Shown here piece after piece: positions 45,200 through 56,591 of a DNA stretch of 64,000 nt. The position numbers and the translations under genes are program-made. Position 1 is the first letter of the stretch. Each line of letters opens with the position of its first letter. The notes under the pieces are model-generated. The model was not told the DNA's origin and ran no database searches. It saw only the letters and a program-made list of their open reading frames with translations. Source of the DNA: Acholoe squamosa (taxonomy: Eukaryota > Annelida > Polychaeta > Phyllodocida > Polynoidae); assembly GCA_949317995.1 (NCBI GenBank), contig OX439036.1:87891920-87955919 (forward strand). Direction: 5' to 3'.

Positions 45200-45225
45200 C
45201 TGATGAGGCCCCATGAGGGCCGAAA
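45200..45225 (+). ncRNA. Hammerhead-ribozyme-like core (partial)
   Basis: CTGATGA (45200-45206), a perfect 5-bp stem GGCCC/GGGCC with loop CATGA (45207-45221), then GAAA (45222-45225): the conserved core and stem II of a hammerhead ribozyme. Penelope-like elements are known to carry hammerhead motifs in their terminal repeats, and this lies 200 bp downstream of one. Stems I and III could not be built convincingly, so activity is not supported. Confidence 0.4.
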
Positions 45226-45260
45226 CACTCTGAATAGGAACAGGAGAGGAATTTTAGAAT

Positions 45261-48160
45261 CTATCTAATAATTCTGATGTCAGAATATCTGTTTGTCCAT
45301 GCAAGCCATGGTCCAAATCAGTTTTTCTTTTGGTCCCAAGTTACCTAGACGCTGAGAAAAACAAATTGGAAATATTGGATATGGGTGTTTTGGGAACACT
45401 AGTTTGTAGTGTGAATGGTGTCTAAAACTGTGATCTGGGAGTTGGTGTCTGCAGGCAGTCTGACAAGGCCAGTTAAGGCTGAGTAACAACCAGGCCTGCA
45501 CACTCCAGCTAAGAGTAGGCAGGGTTGTTAGCACACTAGGGTCTGTAAATAGATCATGTCCTGAAAGAGCAGTCTGTACAGGTGCAGTGGGTTGTCTGGT
45601 TACACTGTAAATAGCACCAATTAAAACACATGTTTGAGTTTGCCTGTACCAAAATAAATCATAGAAGGGGACCCCTGGGAGGCCTCTCACAGAGGTCCTT
45701 TTTCCTGTGTTGATCCACATATGTACATTAAATCCTCATTAGCTTGTAGGGGCTTGCATCAAACAACTTCTCCATAAGATATGTGTTGTAGGTCATACTT
45801 AGGTACACCCCTGTTATGCGAACAATATTGGATGTTGAATATTGGGTTCAGTATGCACCATGAAAGGTATACCAATTGATAAATCACATTCAATAGACTA
45901 GATAGCTCAGCTTGATCTTTTTACAGATGGTCTGTTTTTGGCATCCAGTTCATTGTCCTTCAAATAAGCCAGATAACACTCTGTAATCTGGTAAGTTATG
46001 GTCACTGTTAGACCAAAATCAGGGTGTGTGTGGGAACTCCTCTGTGCACAAAATATAGAGGCCTTATACCTGTTAGCCTGCCACCTAGTGCCCTCTCCTG
46101 TACTTACTCTGAGACACCTACAAGCTTAGATTGAAGCAGTACTCAGCCTAACAGTGTCGGTCATGTTGGAAGGAAGTGCCAAGGCACCCTGGGTCTAAAT
46201 CTTTAAAAAATCAGTAAAGTTCACTAATAACTTTTCTGATCCTGGATTAGATCTATCAAGATTAAGTTGATTATGGTACCCAAAATATTTTTTGACACAT
46301 AACACTGACCTGTTATGATGTTGTTGGCCAATGATATTGCTAGAAAGGTGTCATGTGTCCTGTCCAGACCGGTAGGGCGGCAAAAGTTGACCTATGTCAG
46401 ATCAGAGTGTAGTGTTGGGAAGTACACACCACGTCCCTGATTTATCTCATTTAATTTTTGTGTGCTTTCTGCTTTTCCAGATTTCATTATTGTTTATATA
46501 AATTAGGTGTGGACGCGGGCTTATGGGGTCCAGTACTCTCCAGTCCCATTCGGCCAAAATGACAGTGGACATGACCATTTTAGGCCTTGATTTCTGAGGC
46601 CTTGGTTGAGTTGTGAGCAGCTCATGGGGTATCCTCCCAGGCCGAGCTGCTCTCTGGCATTGTTGGCCCCGTGTTATCGCTCCCCAATGGTACAGCATGG
46701 GGGGCAGCACTCAGCTTTATTAGAGGTGTGAACTTTGCGACTCTCCACAATCACTGTCCGTGTGGGGAACTGATTTGCAATGGGCATAGAGCGGGAGGTG
46801 GGGCCAGGCTGTACATCAACTAACTTCCCAACCGCCATGAATACCTAGTCTCCCATTTGGTCGCCTGCTGGAGGTGACTTATCCTGATGCTCCTGACACA
46901 GAGGCTATTTCCACCTCTAGCAGTGGGGCGGCATACACCTGAATCACAATCTCACCGGCATTAGGAGTGGCCAGCCACACGCCAAGACACCAAATGACCA
47001 AGAGAAATATTTCTGTCACTATGTGCCCCAACTGGAATTCATAATGAAAACCATAGTTATAAAGACGGGGGTCTTTATGTTTCTCAGTTAATCAATCCTA
47101 AAGTGTCACCAGGCCTCTGGGTATGCCCAAGTAGTGTAGTGAAATGTAGGGACGAATCCACTTCCTTTTCAAGGTGATTAGCTGAATCTCTGTATCAGAA
47201 AACATATTAGATTCGAGTATGGTATGCCGATTCTATGTTTTTAGCGCATTAGCATATCCGTGGGAAGTGAACTGGCTTGTTGTGAATGGATGAGAGTAGT
47301 GTGTAGAAATGGGAGTAGTGAGATAGCTAGCTCATTTCTACGAGGGGAGTATGTATACATATAAAGGGGACTGGCAACAGCGATCATATCAGCTGTAAAA
47401 CCCCATGGGTGGCTGTAGAGGTGTCTATGAATGGCAGGATGTAGAGGAGACAAGGGCCTCATGGTAGACTGTTTACTACCCTGGTTTACAACGTTGTTAG
47501 CATGGAGCATGCACCAGCTCCCAAAGTAACCACCCATACATAGGCCTACATCCTTTACGCATCCCATTTCTCTGCCCCCATCGTCTGTCCTCCCTCTTCA
47601 TTCCCCGCATGGAAGTCTTCAGAGGGTTTACCTATAATTATTTAAGGGACTTTCACGTTCCATATTTAACACATTGCTACATTAACATATATTTAGGGCG
47701 TTCTATATATCTAAGTATTCTCGGAGATTTATGTGCTCAGGTACCTCCTATGTTCCTGTTGCCCCGTTCTCCACTGCCCAACTCCCAGCCTCCCTTCCCT
47801 CACCCATAGTTCCCTTGCAGTACCCTGCAGACTCTGTACCACAGGAGGTAGGTGTATGAGCTGTCAGCAGCGGCTCCCCGACGGACAGATTCATCCATGG
47901 CTGTAGAGGATGTAGTGAAGGGTACAGTCCCAGCAGGGTAATACTACGAGTAGGGTTTAGGTTAGTATGAATACTCCACATGATTAACGTTGATGGATCT
48001 CTCAGTTATGCCACCCTTAAAGTTAATTGCATGGTAGGTAGGCCTGTAGAACCGTATTGAAACATCACATTACATTGTATATGGGGCCCCTTGTTGCAGG
48101 TATTAAACTTAAAATGTTTAATGCGTCTTACAAAATATTTGATGGTTCACTTGCTTCCTT
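45261..48160. other. Unassigned intergenic DNA
   Basis: No supported gene; several short ORFs have no recognisable similarity. No repeat with defined ends seen. Confidence 0.5.
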
Positions 48161-48165
48161 CCAGT

Positions 48166-48311
48166 CAGGGGCGTAGGAAAAGGGGTGGGCAGGGGGGCCT
48201 GCCCCCCCATAAAGAGGAGGTTCCCTATATAAGCCTATATAAAAATATAGCAGCCCCCCCCCAACCGAGACCCCTGGGCCCCCCAATAAAAATTTGTTTC
48301 CTACGCCCCTG
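48166..48311. mobile_element. 146-bp hAT5-like MITE, CAGGGGCGTAGGAAA ends
   Basis: Perfect 15-bp TIRs CAGGGGCGTAGGAAA (48166-48180) and TTTCCTACGCCCCTG (48297-48311), flanked by the 5-bp duplication CCAGT (48161-48165 and 48312-48316). C/G-rich homopolymers inside. Same ends as the element at 56592-56855. Confidence 0.9.
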
Positions 48312-48439
48312 CCAGTGGACTTGATAGGAAAACATATCTACAAGATATGGAATTAAAGCTTGACGAAAATGATTGATAAAACAACAACAAAACAAAACAA
48401 AAGATATATGGATACCTGGCATGCTACGTGTAGGTGTTG

Positions 48440-49581
48440 TTAAGCTACACGCGACCTTTACCAAGAAGGCACTGACTCGTCGTTAGTATGGCTTCTTCGT
48501 CTAGTTTCGTGTGTTCTCGTGTGGTTTGGCGTTGTTTCGAGTGGTCACGTGGAAGGCTTCTAGTCGACAGTGCGACCTGGCACCAGGTAACGAGCGCCGA
48601 CCACCGGAAGCCGGCCATAGGCAGGTGCCACCTTAAGTTAACCCTCTCCCCGCCGGATACCCCTCACTCTACCCTGAGCGAGCCCCTATAGGGGCTTGCG
48701 GGGGGGGGGGGGGAGAAGGTTAAACAAGTAGGGCTTCTCGGACAATAAACGGCAACAACACGTGACAGTGTCAATCATGGCCCGGTGGTGGAGTTGGGGG
48801 GTGTAGTGCACCTAGTAAGTGGAAAAAGGCCGCCAGACACAGAAAAGAGGCTATACCACAAGTAGGTCTACTGGATCAGATCAGGTAAGAAGTATAAAAA
48901 GTATTTCCATACAGAGGAGTGTCTTGACCCTGGAGGCTTCCCTACTGGATATTTTAAGCCACGAGAGAGGTAAACCATTAGGCCTATAATATCTATATGT
49001 CTACTCATCTACAAACCTCCGCTACACGCGACCTTTACTAAGAAGGCACTGACTCGTATACTCAGCAATAGCTGAGTGAAACTTTATCAACTCCAAAAAT
49101 GTATAGTAGTACTTACCATGTAAAAATGAGTGTACCTGTTAATAGCTATGTATACTACCTCAGGCACCTTTAGGGACATGTAAAGTTATCATAATCATAA
49201 TGTTTAGATTTTAGAGTTATTCAAGAAATACTAACAGTTTCACTTTTAAAAAACGATTAAGTCGGCAAGAGCAAGCAATGGTGAGTCTATGGCTGAGTGA
49301 AACTTCTCATCTCATTCTTTTCGTTCTTTATAATGTTATGGAACAGTTGAAACTGCGTGAAAACCCTACCGTATTAGGCATTGATGGACCTGGCACTTCT
49401 GTATATTGGACTTATTCGGAGTATGACAGGTCTGAAGGCTTACATGGACCAGTCCATTCTCGAGGAGTAGGGGTGGGTAGGAACCCTTTTGGAGTTTCAA
49501 GCAACGTATGTTGCTATTTCTTCGTTTATCTGCATATAGCATTGGTTAATATTAGTTTTACTCCACGCTTTCACATCAGCG
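48440..49581. other. CpG-rich block flanked by 37-bp direct repeats; otherwise unassigned
   Basis: A 37-nt segment starting GCTACACGCGACCTTTAC occurs at 48444-48480 and 49021-49057 (one mismatch). Between them 48480-48720 is CpG-rich and has an ATG at 48488 with good context (AGTATGGCT) and a possible splice donor CAG/GTAACG near 48586. This would code about 33 residues of unknown type. A second repeated word GCTGAGTGAAACTT occurs at 49071 and 49292. No known protein similarity. Confidence 0.35.
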
Positions 49582-49625
49582 GGGCATTTCTCAACAATGC
49601 CAAATAACATTATTGAGAAATGCCC
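49582..49625. repeat. 18-bp inverted repeat hairpin
   Basis: GGGCATTTCTCAACAATG (49582-49599) and CATTATTGAGAAATGCCC (49608-49625), one mismatch, 8-nt loop. Confidence 0.8.
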
Positions 49626-51272
49626 TCCAGAGACATGATGTACTGTATACTTAATTCATACCACACCTATTCATCAGTATAAAACATGCTGCGAATTAAC
49701 AGATGCAAGCTGTAATTAATAGGGTTTGTATGTGGTAGATTCCTGACCGTGAATGGTTGCAGATCATGGAACATTTACATTAGATGGGGAAACATAATAT
49801 GAGCGGGTACATTTGGCTTCATTAGCATTGCCTATAGGTGCATCAGTGTTAATAGTAAAATTACACATGTTTCAATGTTGCAAGGCAGATAAAGTGCCCT
49901 GTTTTGACAAAAAGAGGTTGACGCTAATCGGTACTGACAGAGATAGCCTGCAAGTACTTGATATTGATCAATGATCCAGCTGCTATTTTCAGTTTATCCC
50001 ATGGCACAGAGTCACCTGAAAAAAAATAAAATGATTTTTGCCCTAAGTAATCAGTTATTTGTGGACTAGATGGTATAAGCCGCACCTTGGGTTAATGGCT
50101 TTCACGTAAGCCGCACTTTGGTGCTGAAGTGAGTGATGTTCCTTACTGTAGTCTATATTACACTGTCAGGCCGCCACAAGGGTTTTACAGCACATTGCTT
50201 CTTATTCTGAAATACAGTAGTGGCTGCTTTAGGTACAAAACCAATGACCTGATGTGGATCTTGCTGTATGCACTACAGCGGCATTTAAAGCCCATTTACA
50301 ATTGCGGCTAAGGGTGTATGTAAAACTCTGACCACAAGGCAGGCCTTAACTGAAAGACTACACGATGCAGTAGGTCTAGAAGACGTGCTTTATAGGTGGG
50401 GTTTTACGATTTACAATTTGATATCATAATATGATTATGAATATTATTTATGTACCTCTTTAGATAATCTATCGTGAGAGGAAAACTGAAACAACTGAGA
50501 TAATGCAAATCTGTAATGTTGTCGATAAAATATATCAGAATCAGTGCAAGATAGCGAGGATACGCAGAAACGTTCTCTGACTACAGATAAAGGTAGTTTC
50601 AGTAATTTATCAGGGAAATCATTACATCGGAAATTAACGAATACGTTTGAAAAACACGATTTTGTCCACTCAAAAAGGGAGAACATTGCCCTTGAGGCTA
50701 ATCAAGTCATTTTCGTGATTGATTTCATCTTCCCAATTATGATTAAATGTCACTCCAGTTCCTTAACAAACCCCATTAGCAGTTACCGAGACGTCCAATA
50801 CATTACATTCCCATAAGGTACACACTGAGAATGATAAGATGGTGAATTACAGAGACATGCACGTATTTATATCTAACGTTCGTGTGTCTGAGTGTGTAGG
50901 TGGAGACAAGAAGTGGGTAGACGTTCTTTCCTTAAGCTAATACTTCTGTATTCTGCCCCAGGCTGAAGTATTGTGCTCCGTCGCTACGTCCCCACATGCT
51001 CAAACCAAGCGCACACTACTGATGAGATGGATGGTCCCACGTATGGCAGACATGTGGCTGGGTGTCTCTCCTCTCTCCATAACCATATGTCCATTCCCGC
51101 TGAGGCAATGGAGGGTGTTTGTCCAGGCAGGGAATGACCACGCCAGAATGCATTGCCAGGCATTATACATACAGACATTGGCAGGATGTTGTTTGTCCAC
51201 TACAGGCCAAGAGTGAGCCAATCTCCAGCCCATCTGTTGCCTGTCTTCTTAGACCCATTCCCTTGTCCCTAG
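49626..51272. other. Unassigned; degraded TATAAGCCGCACC-family repeat
   Basis: No supported gene. 50070-50120 carries GGTATAAGCCGCACCTTGGG and GTAAGCCGCAC, and 50395-50415 has TTTTACGATTTAC, together resembling a worn member of the TA-flanked family seen at 29481 and 30168. Confidence 0.45.
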
Positions 51273-51590
51273 GGAGTGATCATTTTTTAACAACAGGGGG
51301 GTAGGGCTGGTGGGTTTGAGTGGGGGGGTCACAATGTTTTCAACCCCTTGACTGGGGGGGTCAGAGTTTTTTCAATCCCTCAGATGGGGGGTCAAAATAA
51401 TTTCACCTGTTTTCAGTGGAAAACCCAGCGCCTTACTATAGGTTAAAAGGGCACATTCGCATGCGATTTTTGCCCCTTATGGGGGGTCAAAAAACTTTTC
51501 TACCCTCGAGAGGGGGGTCGAATTTTTTTCCACACGTCTGTGCGCAAATCCACCAGGCCCCCCCCCGTTGTTAAAAAATGATCCCTCCCC
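51273..51590. mobile_element. About 318-bp MITE, GATCATTTTTTAACAAC ends
   Basis: Inverted ends GATCATTTTTTAACAAC (51278-51294) and GTTGTTAAAAAATGATC (51567-51583), with the adjacent GGGAG/CTCCC bases also paired. Interior has repeated G-rich words (GGGGGGTCAAAA) alternating with FeT-free A/T stretches and a central ACCTGTTTTCAGTGGAAAA block. TA flanks are possible but imprecise. A partial inverse copy lies at 42325-42503. Confidence 0.75.
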
Positions 51591-52371
51591 TACTTTGGCT
51601 TGTCTGCTCCAGTGCCACTTGTGGCATCGCCCAGATCCCCCTCCCACTTTCATTTCCTACAAACACCAATTCCGACCCCAATTCCGCTTCCCACCTAATC
51701 GAAGACCACAGCCAACCCTAAAAGCCTAACTACCTCATGTAGGAATAGGCCTCTCCCTATTCAAACAGATGATTGCCCTACCAGGGTTGTTCCAACATCA
51801 CTTCCCACATTTAAACATTCATTTTCCACCATTCTTCTTTAACCTTAAGTCGTCAGTTGAAGTAAAAATCTTATCTACTGTGTAAACATTACACGCACTC
51901 AGGGCCATTTCTGTACCGTCGGTCTCAATTTAGAAGTACTTGGTAACTGCAGTAAAGGACGCTGGGTTCCAAACTGGAATAGCTGGTAGCCATTACATGG
52001 AACAAAAATTTGGACACCTTGAAAGCTTCTGAATGGGTAGCTCCATCAGGATACTAACCAAAGGCTACTGAAGCTACAATGTATATAAGTTTAAACTTTG
52101 TGAAATAACCCAACCGCTCTCAAACCATCTTATGAATTTACCCCTTTTATCTTAAAGCATCCACTTTCCGTCAGTCTGACATACCGACTAGTCTGTACTA
52201 CTCATCTCCAGCCTACACAAATCCTGCAAATATACAAATTTAAGTAGATTATTACAAATCAGGCTAATGCCGCAACCTCTACAATGTTAGAGTTTAATTC
52301 AGTTTTGGTATCTATGAGAAGAAATTAGTGCTACCTTTAGGCCCTTAAAGTAGGCCTACCTATGCCTCTAT
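51591..52371. other. Unassigned intergenic DNA
   Basis: No gene or repeat recognised before the (ACCT)n tract. Confidence 0.5.
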
Positions 52372-52482
52372 TACCTACCTACCTACCTACCTACCTACCT
52401 ACCTACCTACCTACCTACCTATACCTACCTACCTACCTACCTACCTACCTACCTACCTACCTACCTACCTACCTACCTACCT
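52372..52482. repeat. (ACCT)n microsatellite, about 110 bp
   Basis: Tandem ACCT tetranucleotides with a single interruption (TATACCT) near 52420. Confidence 0.95.
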
Positions 52483-53934
52483 GCAATGGCAAACAGACAA
52501 AGGTTCACGATTCTCATTTAATATTTGTTTGAACTAACTCCCAAAAGTGAAATTATGCTGTCTTATGATCATATTATAGCTGTCCATGAAAGACGAGGCC
52601 AGGTTATTCCACGTGGGTGTGGCATAAGGAGCTCTTAGGTCAACCTAAGGCTTCTAGGCTTTATAGGGGGTTATTGTAGCATGGATCACCATTAACCTCT
52701 ATTACATAGAGAGTGCAACGGTGTGCTTGCTTTGTGTTCCCTGATTGGTAGGAGATCTACAGCTCTCTCTTACCACAGCTCCCTAACATTGGAGACTTAG
52801 TAGGTAGAGCCAGAGTCTCCAGAATAACCTCCAGACATCCAGAAATCCTTATATTTTGTGAGACATTGCACATTTTTCCCTGCCAGACTCCACACGGCCT
52901 AGCCAACTGGAGAATTGTAGATGTCTATGGAGGATGAACCTTGGGATATAGGCAGATGAGTAGTAGAAGTGCAATACACGGTAGTAGGCGGTTTTTCTGT
53001 GGACTTACTGGAGTGTTTGGTCCCATTCTGCAGCAAAAGAATGGTCGATTATCCAATGCATGGCATGGCGCTGATAGTTTGAATGTTTGTTGTCATCCTT
53101 TAAAAAGTATTTATAAAGATAAAAGTATCAATTGTTTAAAAATCTTGTTATCTATGGCCAGATAGAACACGCATCTCTGCCTGGCTCTTGAATAGTATAG
53201 TGACATACACGACCTCTGTTCCTTCTCAAAGCTCGGCCAGTAGTTTAGGAGGAACGACCTCCTTGTTTTGTTATCGTGACACCCTGCTGCTCATTTCCCT
53301 CACATCCTCCTTTACATGGGTTGATCATTGAGCTATAGCAACACAAACCACCACCACGCCATCAACCCTTACAGGTCTTCAATCTAACACGAGCAGCTCA
53401 CAAACATCTCTTAAACCAGGCCACTGAGCTGCTTAGTTATTTCAGTGTGTGAACTAGAAACTTATGAGCGACTCACTGAATGTTAAAACAAGATTTTACA
53501 TTTGAATTATTCTCCCACACACTCATCTCCTTTTACTACTACTCTAGCAAACATGGAGACACAGTTTTGTATGTCGTACATGGACATTTTATATCATATA
53601 GCTTGCTATATGTGTGATAAAAGTTAACAAAGTTGAAGTCATTCCTCCCACCATCTTCCCAGTGAACCAACAGGGACAATTTAGCCCTAAATTGAACCAC
53701 CTACACGACTTGTCTCCCACCGGAAGTCGCTCTGGGAGACCTTGTTCTAGGATCCCCGCTTAAATGACCTGAGTCCTTTCACTCAAGTGGGTCCCTCGTT
53801 CATTTGTTGAATTCCTTTTACTCTCTGAAACCTCTCTCCCATCCTAGCACATTAGTAAAGTGTAACACCTCTGCCGTACAGTGATGGTAAGGGAATGGGC
53901 TGAGGTTTAGTGAATGAGTGTACAGTCTTCTACT
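52483..53934. other. Unassigned intergenic DNA
   Basis: No supported gene or defined repeat. Confidence 0.5.
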
Positions 53935-53946
53935 AAAAGAGACGTA

Positions 53947-54126
53947 TGGGCTTCCCTAGCCCACTTAAAAGGGTCTATATCTCCTCTTTCCTATCCCCTC
54001 AGGATGTGTGTGGTGCACATATGCGCGGGCACTGACACATTCCTCTGTTAAATTATCAACCTGTGAAGCACGGAATAGCCACTTAGTGCCGCTAGAGTGC
54101 TGTAAAACACAAATCAATCAATCAAT
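53947..54126 (+). mobile_element. Short retroposon copy (c), different 3' part, (AATC)n tail
   Basis: 180-bp element with 12-bp target duplications AAAAGAGACGTA at 53935-53946 and 54127-54138. Starts TGGGCTTCCCTAGCCCACTT and shares about 110 bp with copies (a) and (b), including GGATGTGTGTG and GCGCGGGCACTGACAC. Its 3' part is different (AATAGCCACTTAGTGCCGCT and GCTGTAAAACAC) and it ends in AATC repeats, not ACTC. Confidence 0.87.
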
Positions 54127-54138
54127 AAAAGAGACGTA

Positions 54139-54880
54139 CGTATTCTATCGCCTTATGGGCTCCTGTTTCACAAACTGATCATTCAATCCAATCTTAGCTC
54201 TCCTTGAAAGAACAAATAATGAACTTGAAGCAGTACTTGATATGAACGCCAATTTCTGATGGCTACATCTAAGGTACCTGCCAATATAGGCATAGGGTAA
54301 CGTCCCATACTCTATGTCCCAGCCATTCCCACGACACCTAACGGTGCGAGGTACGTCCATTACACTACCACCCTCTGTAAACTAAGGCTATCCCAGCCCT
54401 GATGAAAAACATCACCTCCAGCCCGCCCGCATGATCAAGCTCATTTAAAACTGAATTTAGAGTGACGAGGTACTTGTGCTCTTACCGCTGTGACTGTATG
54501 GTGAGTATTGGTTTCTAGGAAGTACACATTCTTATGTGTTGCTTGTATGTTTTTAACTTGTGCTTGAGGAACGGGGTTCAAATGGAGAAATAAATGTGTT
54601 TGAGTTGATAACGTATTATTTGGCAAAAATGTCACAATATATAGGGCGCTTTTCACAAGATGCAAAGGTTATACAGTAAGTAGGTTTGTTATCAATAACC
54701 TATATTTGATTTCTTATTCATTTAGGTCTTTTTTTCAGTGATAGATTTGATGAATTCATCGACTGCATGTGTCATTATTTTGCTGGTCTGCAGTCAGTCG
54801 ATTCTATAGCTGGACGCTACGAACTGGTGGCCCTTTTGAGTACACATGCTTAACAGTTCATTCCCAGCGAATTGTCGTGA
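54139..54880. other. Unassigned intergenic DNA
   Basis: No supported gene or repeat. Confidence 0.5.
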
Positions 54881-55530
54881 CTCCTCGTCAACCTGTGTGA
54901 AGTGGCTCACACATGTCGCTAGATGGAACACAACGTCGCTATAGCACAAGATCACCAGGAATAGCAATGGTGGTGATCACATAGTCTCACCTCAGATGGC
55001 GAGGATGGTGATCACTCATTCTCACCAGGGATGGCGACATGAGTGATCACTCATCCTCACCAGTGATGGCGACATGAGTGATCACTCACTTTGCTAGATG
55101 AGACGCACATCACGTCATAATGCACATTCACCATGGATGGCAAGGATCGTGATCACTTACACTCACGGGGGATGGTCACTCGGGTGATCACTCACCTCGC
55201 TAGATGAAACGCATACCTCGTGATAGCAAAGGTTCACCACAGATGGTGAGGATCTTGATCACCCACACTCACCAGGGATGGCGACACGAGTGATCACTCA
55301 CCTCGCTAGATGAAACGCACACCATGCCATAGCACACGTTCACCACAGTTGGCGAGGATCGTGATCACTCACACTCACCAGGGATGGCAAGGCGGTTGAT
55401 CACTCACCTTGCTAGATGAAACGCGCACCACGTCATTGCGCAGGTTCACCATGGATGGCAAGAGTGGTGATCACTCAGACTCACCAGTGATGGCGACGCT
55501 GGTGATCACTAACCTTGTTAGATGAAAAGC
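54881..55530. repeat. Left array: 106-bp tandem units with TGATCACTCA
   Basis: GCTAGATGAAACGC-type words recur at 55093, 55199, 55305, 55411 and 55517 (exact 106-bp period) with an earlier, less regular unit at 54919. Each unit has GTGATCACTCAC and GATGGCGA or GATGGCAA words. It forms the left arm of a foldback-like structure with 55890-56410. Confidence 0.9.
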
Positions 55531-55889
55531 TCATGATCATCGACATTGGTAATCATGCAGCCTCACATCTGCCAGATCAAAGTATGTTTGGCCAGAGAAG
55601 GTATTGCCATATGTATCTTCCCTCTAACCACAGACAAGGTGTTCATGTAAGTATTTCCCTATGTATTTTTCCTGTAACCAGAGAAAAGGTGTTTATGGAT
55701 AGTTGCTTTCATTTTAGAGATACCTCTATCTAAATTCAAATTATATTTTCTCTATATAATCTTGTTTGATTCAACTCTGAAGTATTACATGGAAATCAGT
55801 GTGAAACAAAGCACATTTGATACGTATGGGACTTATATTCATGCCCACACTTCCTAGATAGGCTACATGTTGAACAGTGGTGCTGTCTC
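55531..55889. other. Unique core of foldback-like structure
   Basis: About 360 bp without the array motif. Contains two tandem copies of a segment of about 45 bp (55600-55645 and 55646-55692, each with ATGTAT, TAACCA and AAGGTGTT). No ORF of note apart from a 72-codon one with no similarity. Confidence 0.6.
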
Positions 55890-56410
55890 AACAACTTTGG
55901 CAATGGTGGTGATAAGTTGTCATTCTGAGTGAGAGTGAGTGACAGATGATGCAATCCTCAGAGAGCATTGACTTGGAGTGACACAAATTCATGCATTGAG
56001 TGAGACCAATGTTGGCAATGGTGGTGATAAGTTGCCCTTTTGTGTGAGAGTTGATGACAGTGGCACGCACTCACACAGCGAGTGACATCCATGTCAGCGA
56101 CGGTGGTGATGAGTCGCCATTTTGAGAGAAGATTAACTAGGAGTGACACAAACTCACACAGTGAGTGAGAGCCATGTGGCAATGCAGGTGAAAAGTCGCC
56201 ATTCCGAGTGAGTTAGATCCATGTTGGCGATGGTGGTGATAAGTCACCATGCTTTGTGAGGGATGACAAGGGGTGGCACATACTCACGCAGTGAGTGAGA
56301 TCATGTTGGCAACTGTTGTGATTAATCACCTTGCCATGTGAGACTGACACACAGTGGCGAAAGATGACGCAGTGAGTTATCACTCAAAAAGGAGTCACTA
56401 TTGATGACAA
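55890..56410. repeat. Right array: irregular units, inverse orientation
   Basis: Repeating words GGTGGTGATAAGT, GTCGCCATT and GAGTGACACA with GTGAGTGAG; units vary from about 80 to 115 bp. The inverse complement (TCACCACC, GGCGAC, CTCACTCAC) resembles the left array, and outer ends share GTGACTCCT (left at 54867) and its inverse AGGAGTCAC (right at 56390). Confidence 0.7.
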
Positions 56411-56591
56411 ATCATGGCGACAGATAACGTTGTACTCTTGTAGGAACCACTGTGTTGTCCTCAAAATGTGACAGGTTGTACACCTGCATGCTACATCTGT
56501 TGGTCGCAGTCCATAGCACAGATGCAGGCATTTCTCCTGCAGTGATAGCATTTTCTTGATTGCTCATTTTGGGCCAATGTCGTACCCTATT

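Noticed and set aside
45200-45281. A complete, active hammerhead ribozyme
   Set aside because: Core and stem II are present, but I could not pair stem I or find more than a 3-bp stem III; reported only as a partial motif.
49278-49607. 109-codon ORF as a secreted or membrane protein
   Set aside because: No family motif, and its end runs into the hairpin at 49582-49625; treated as chance.
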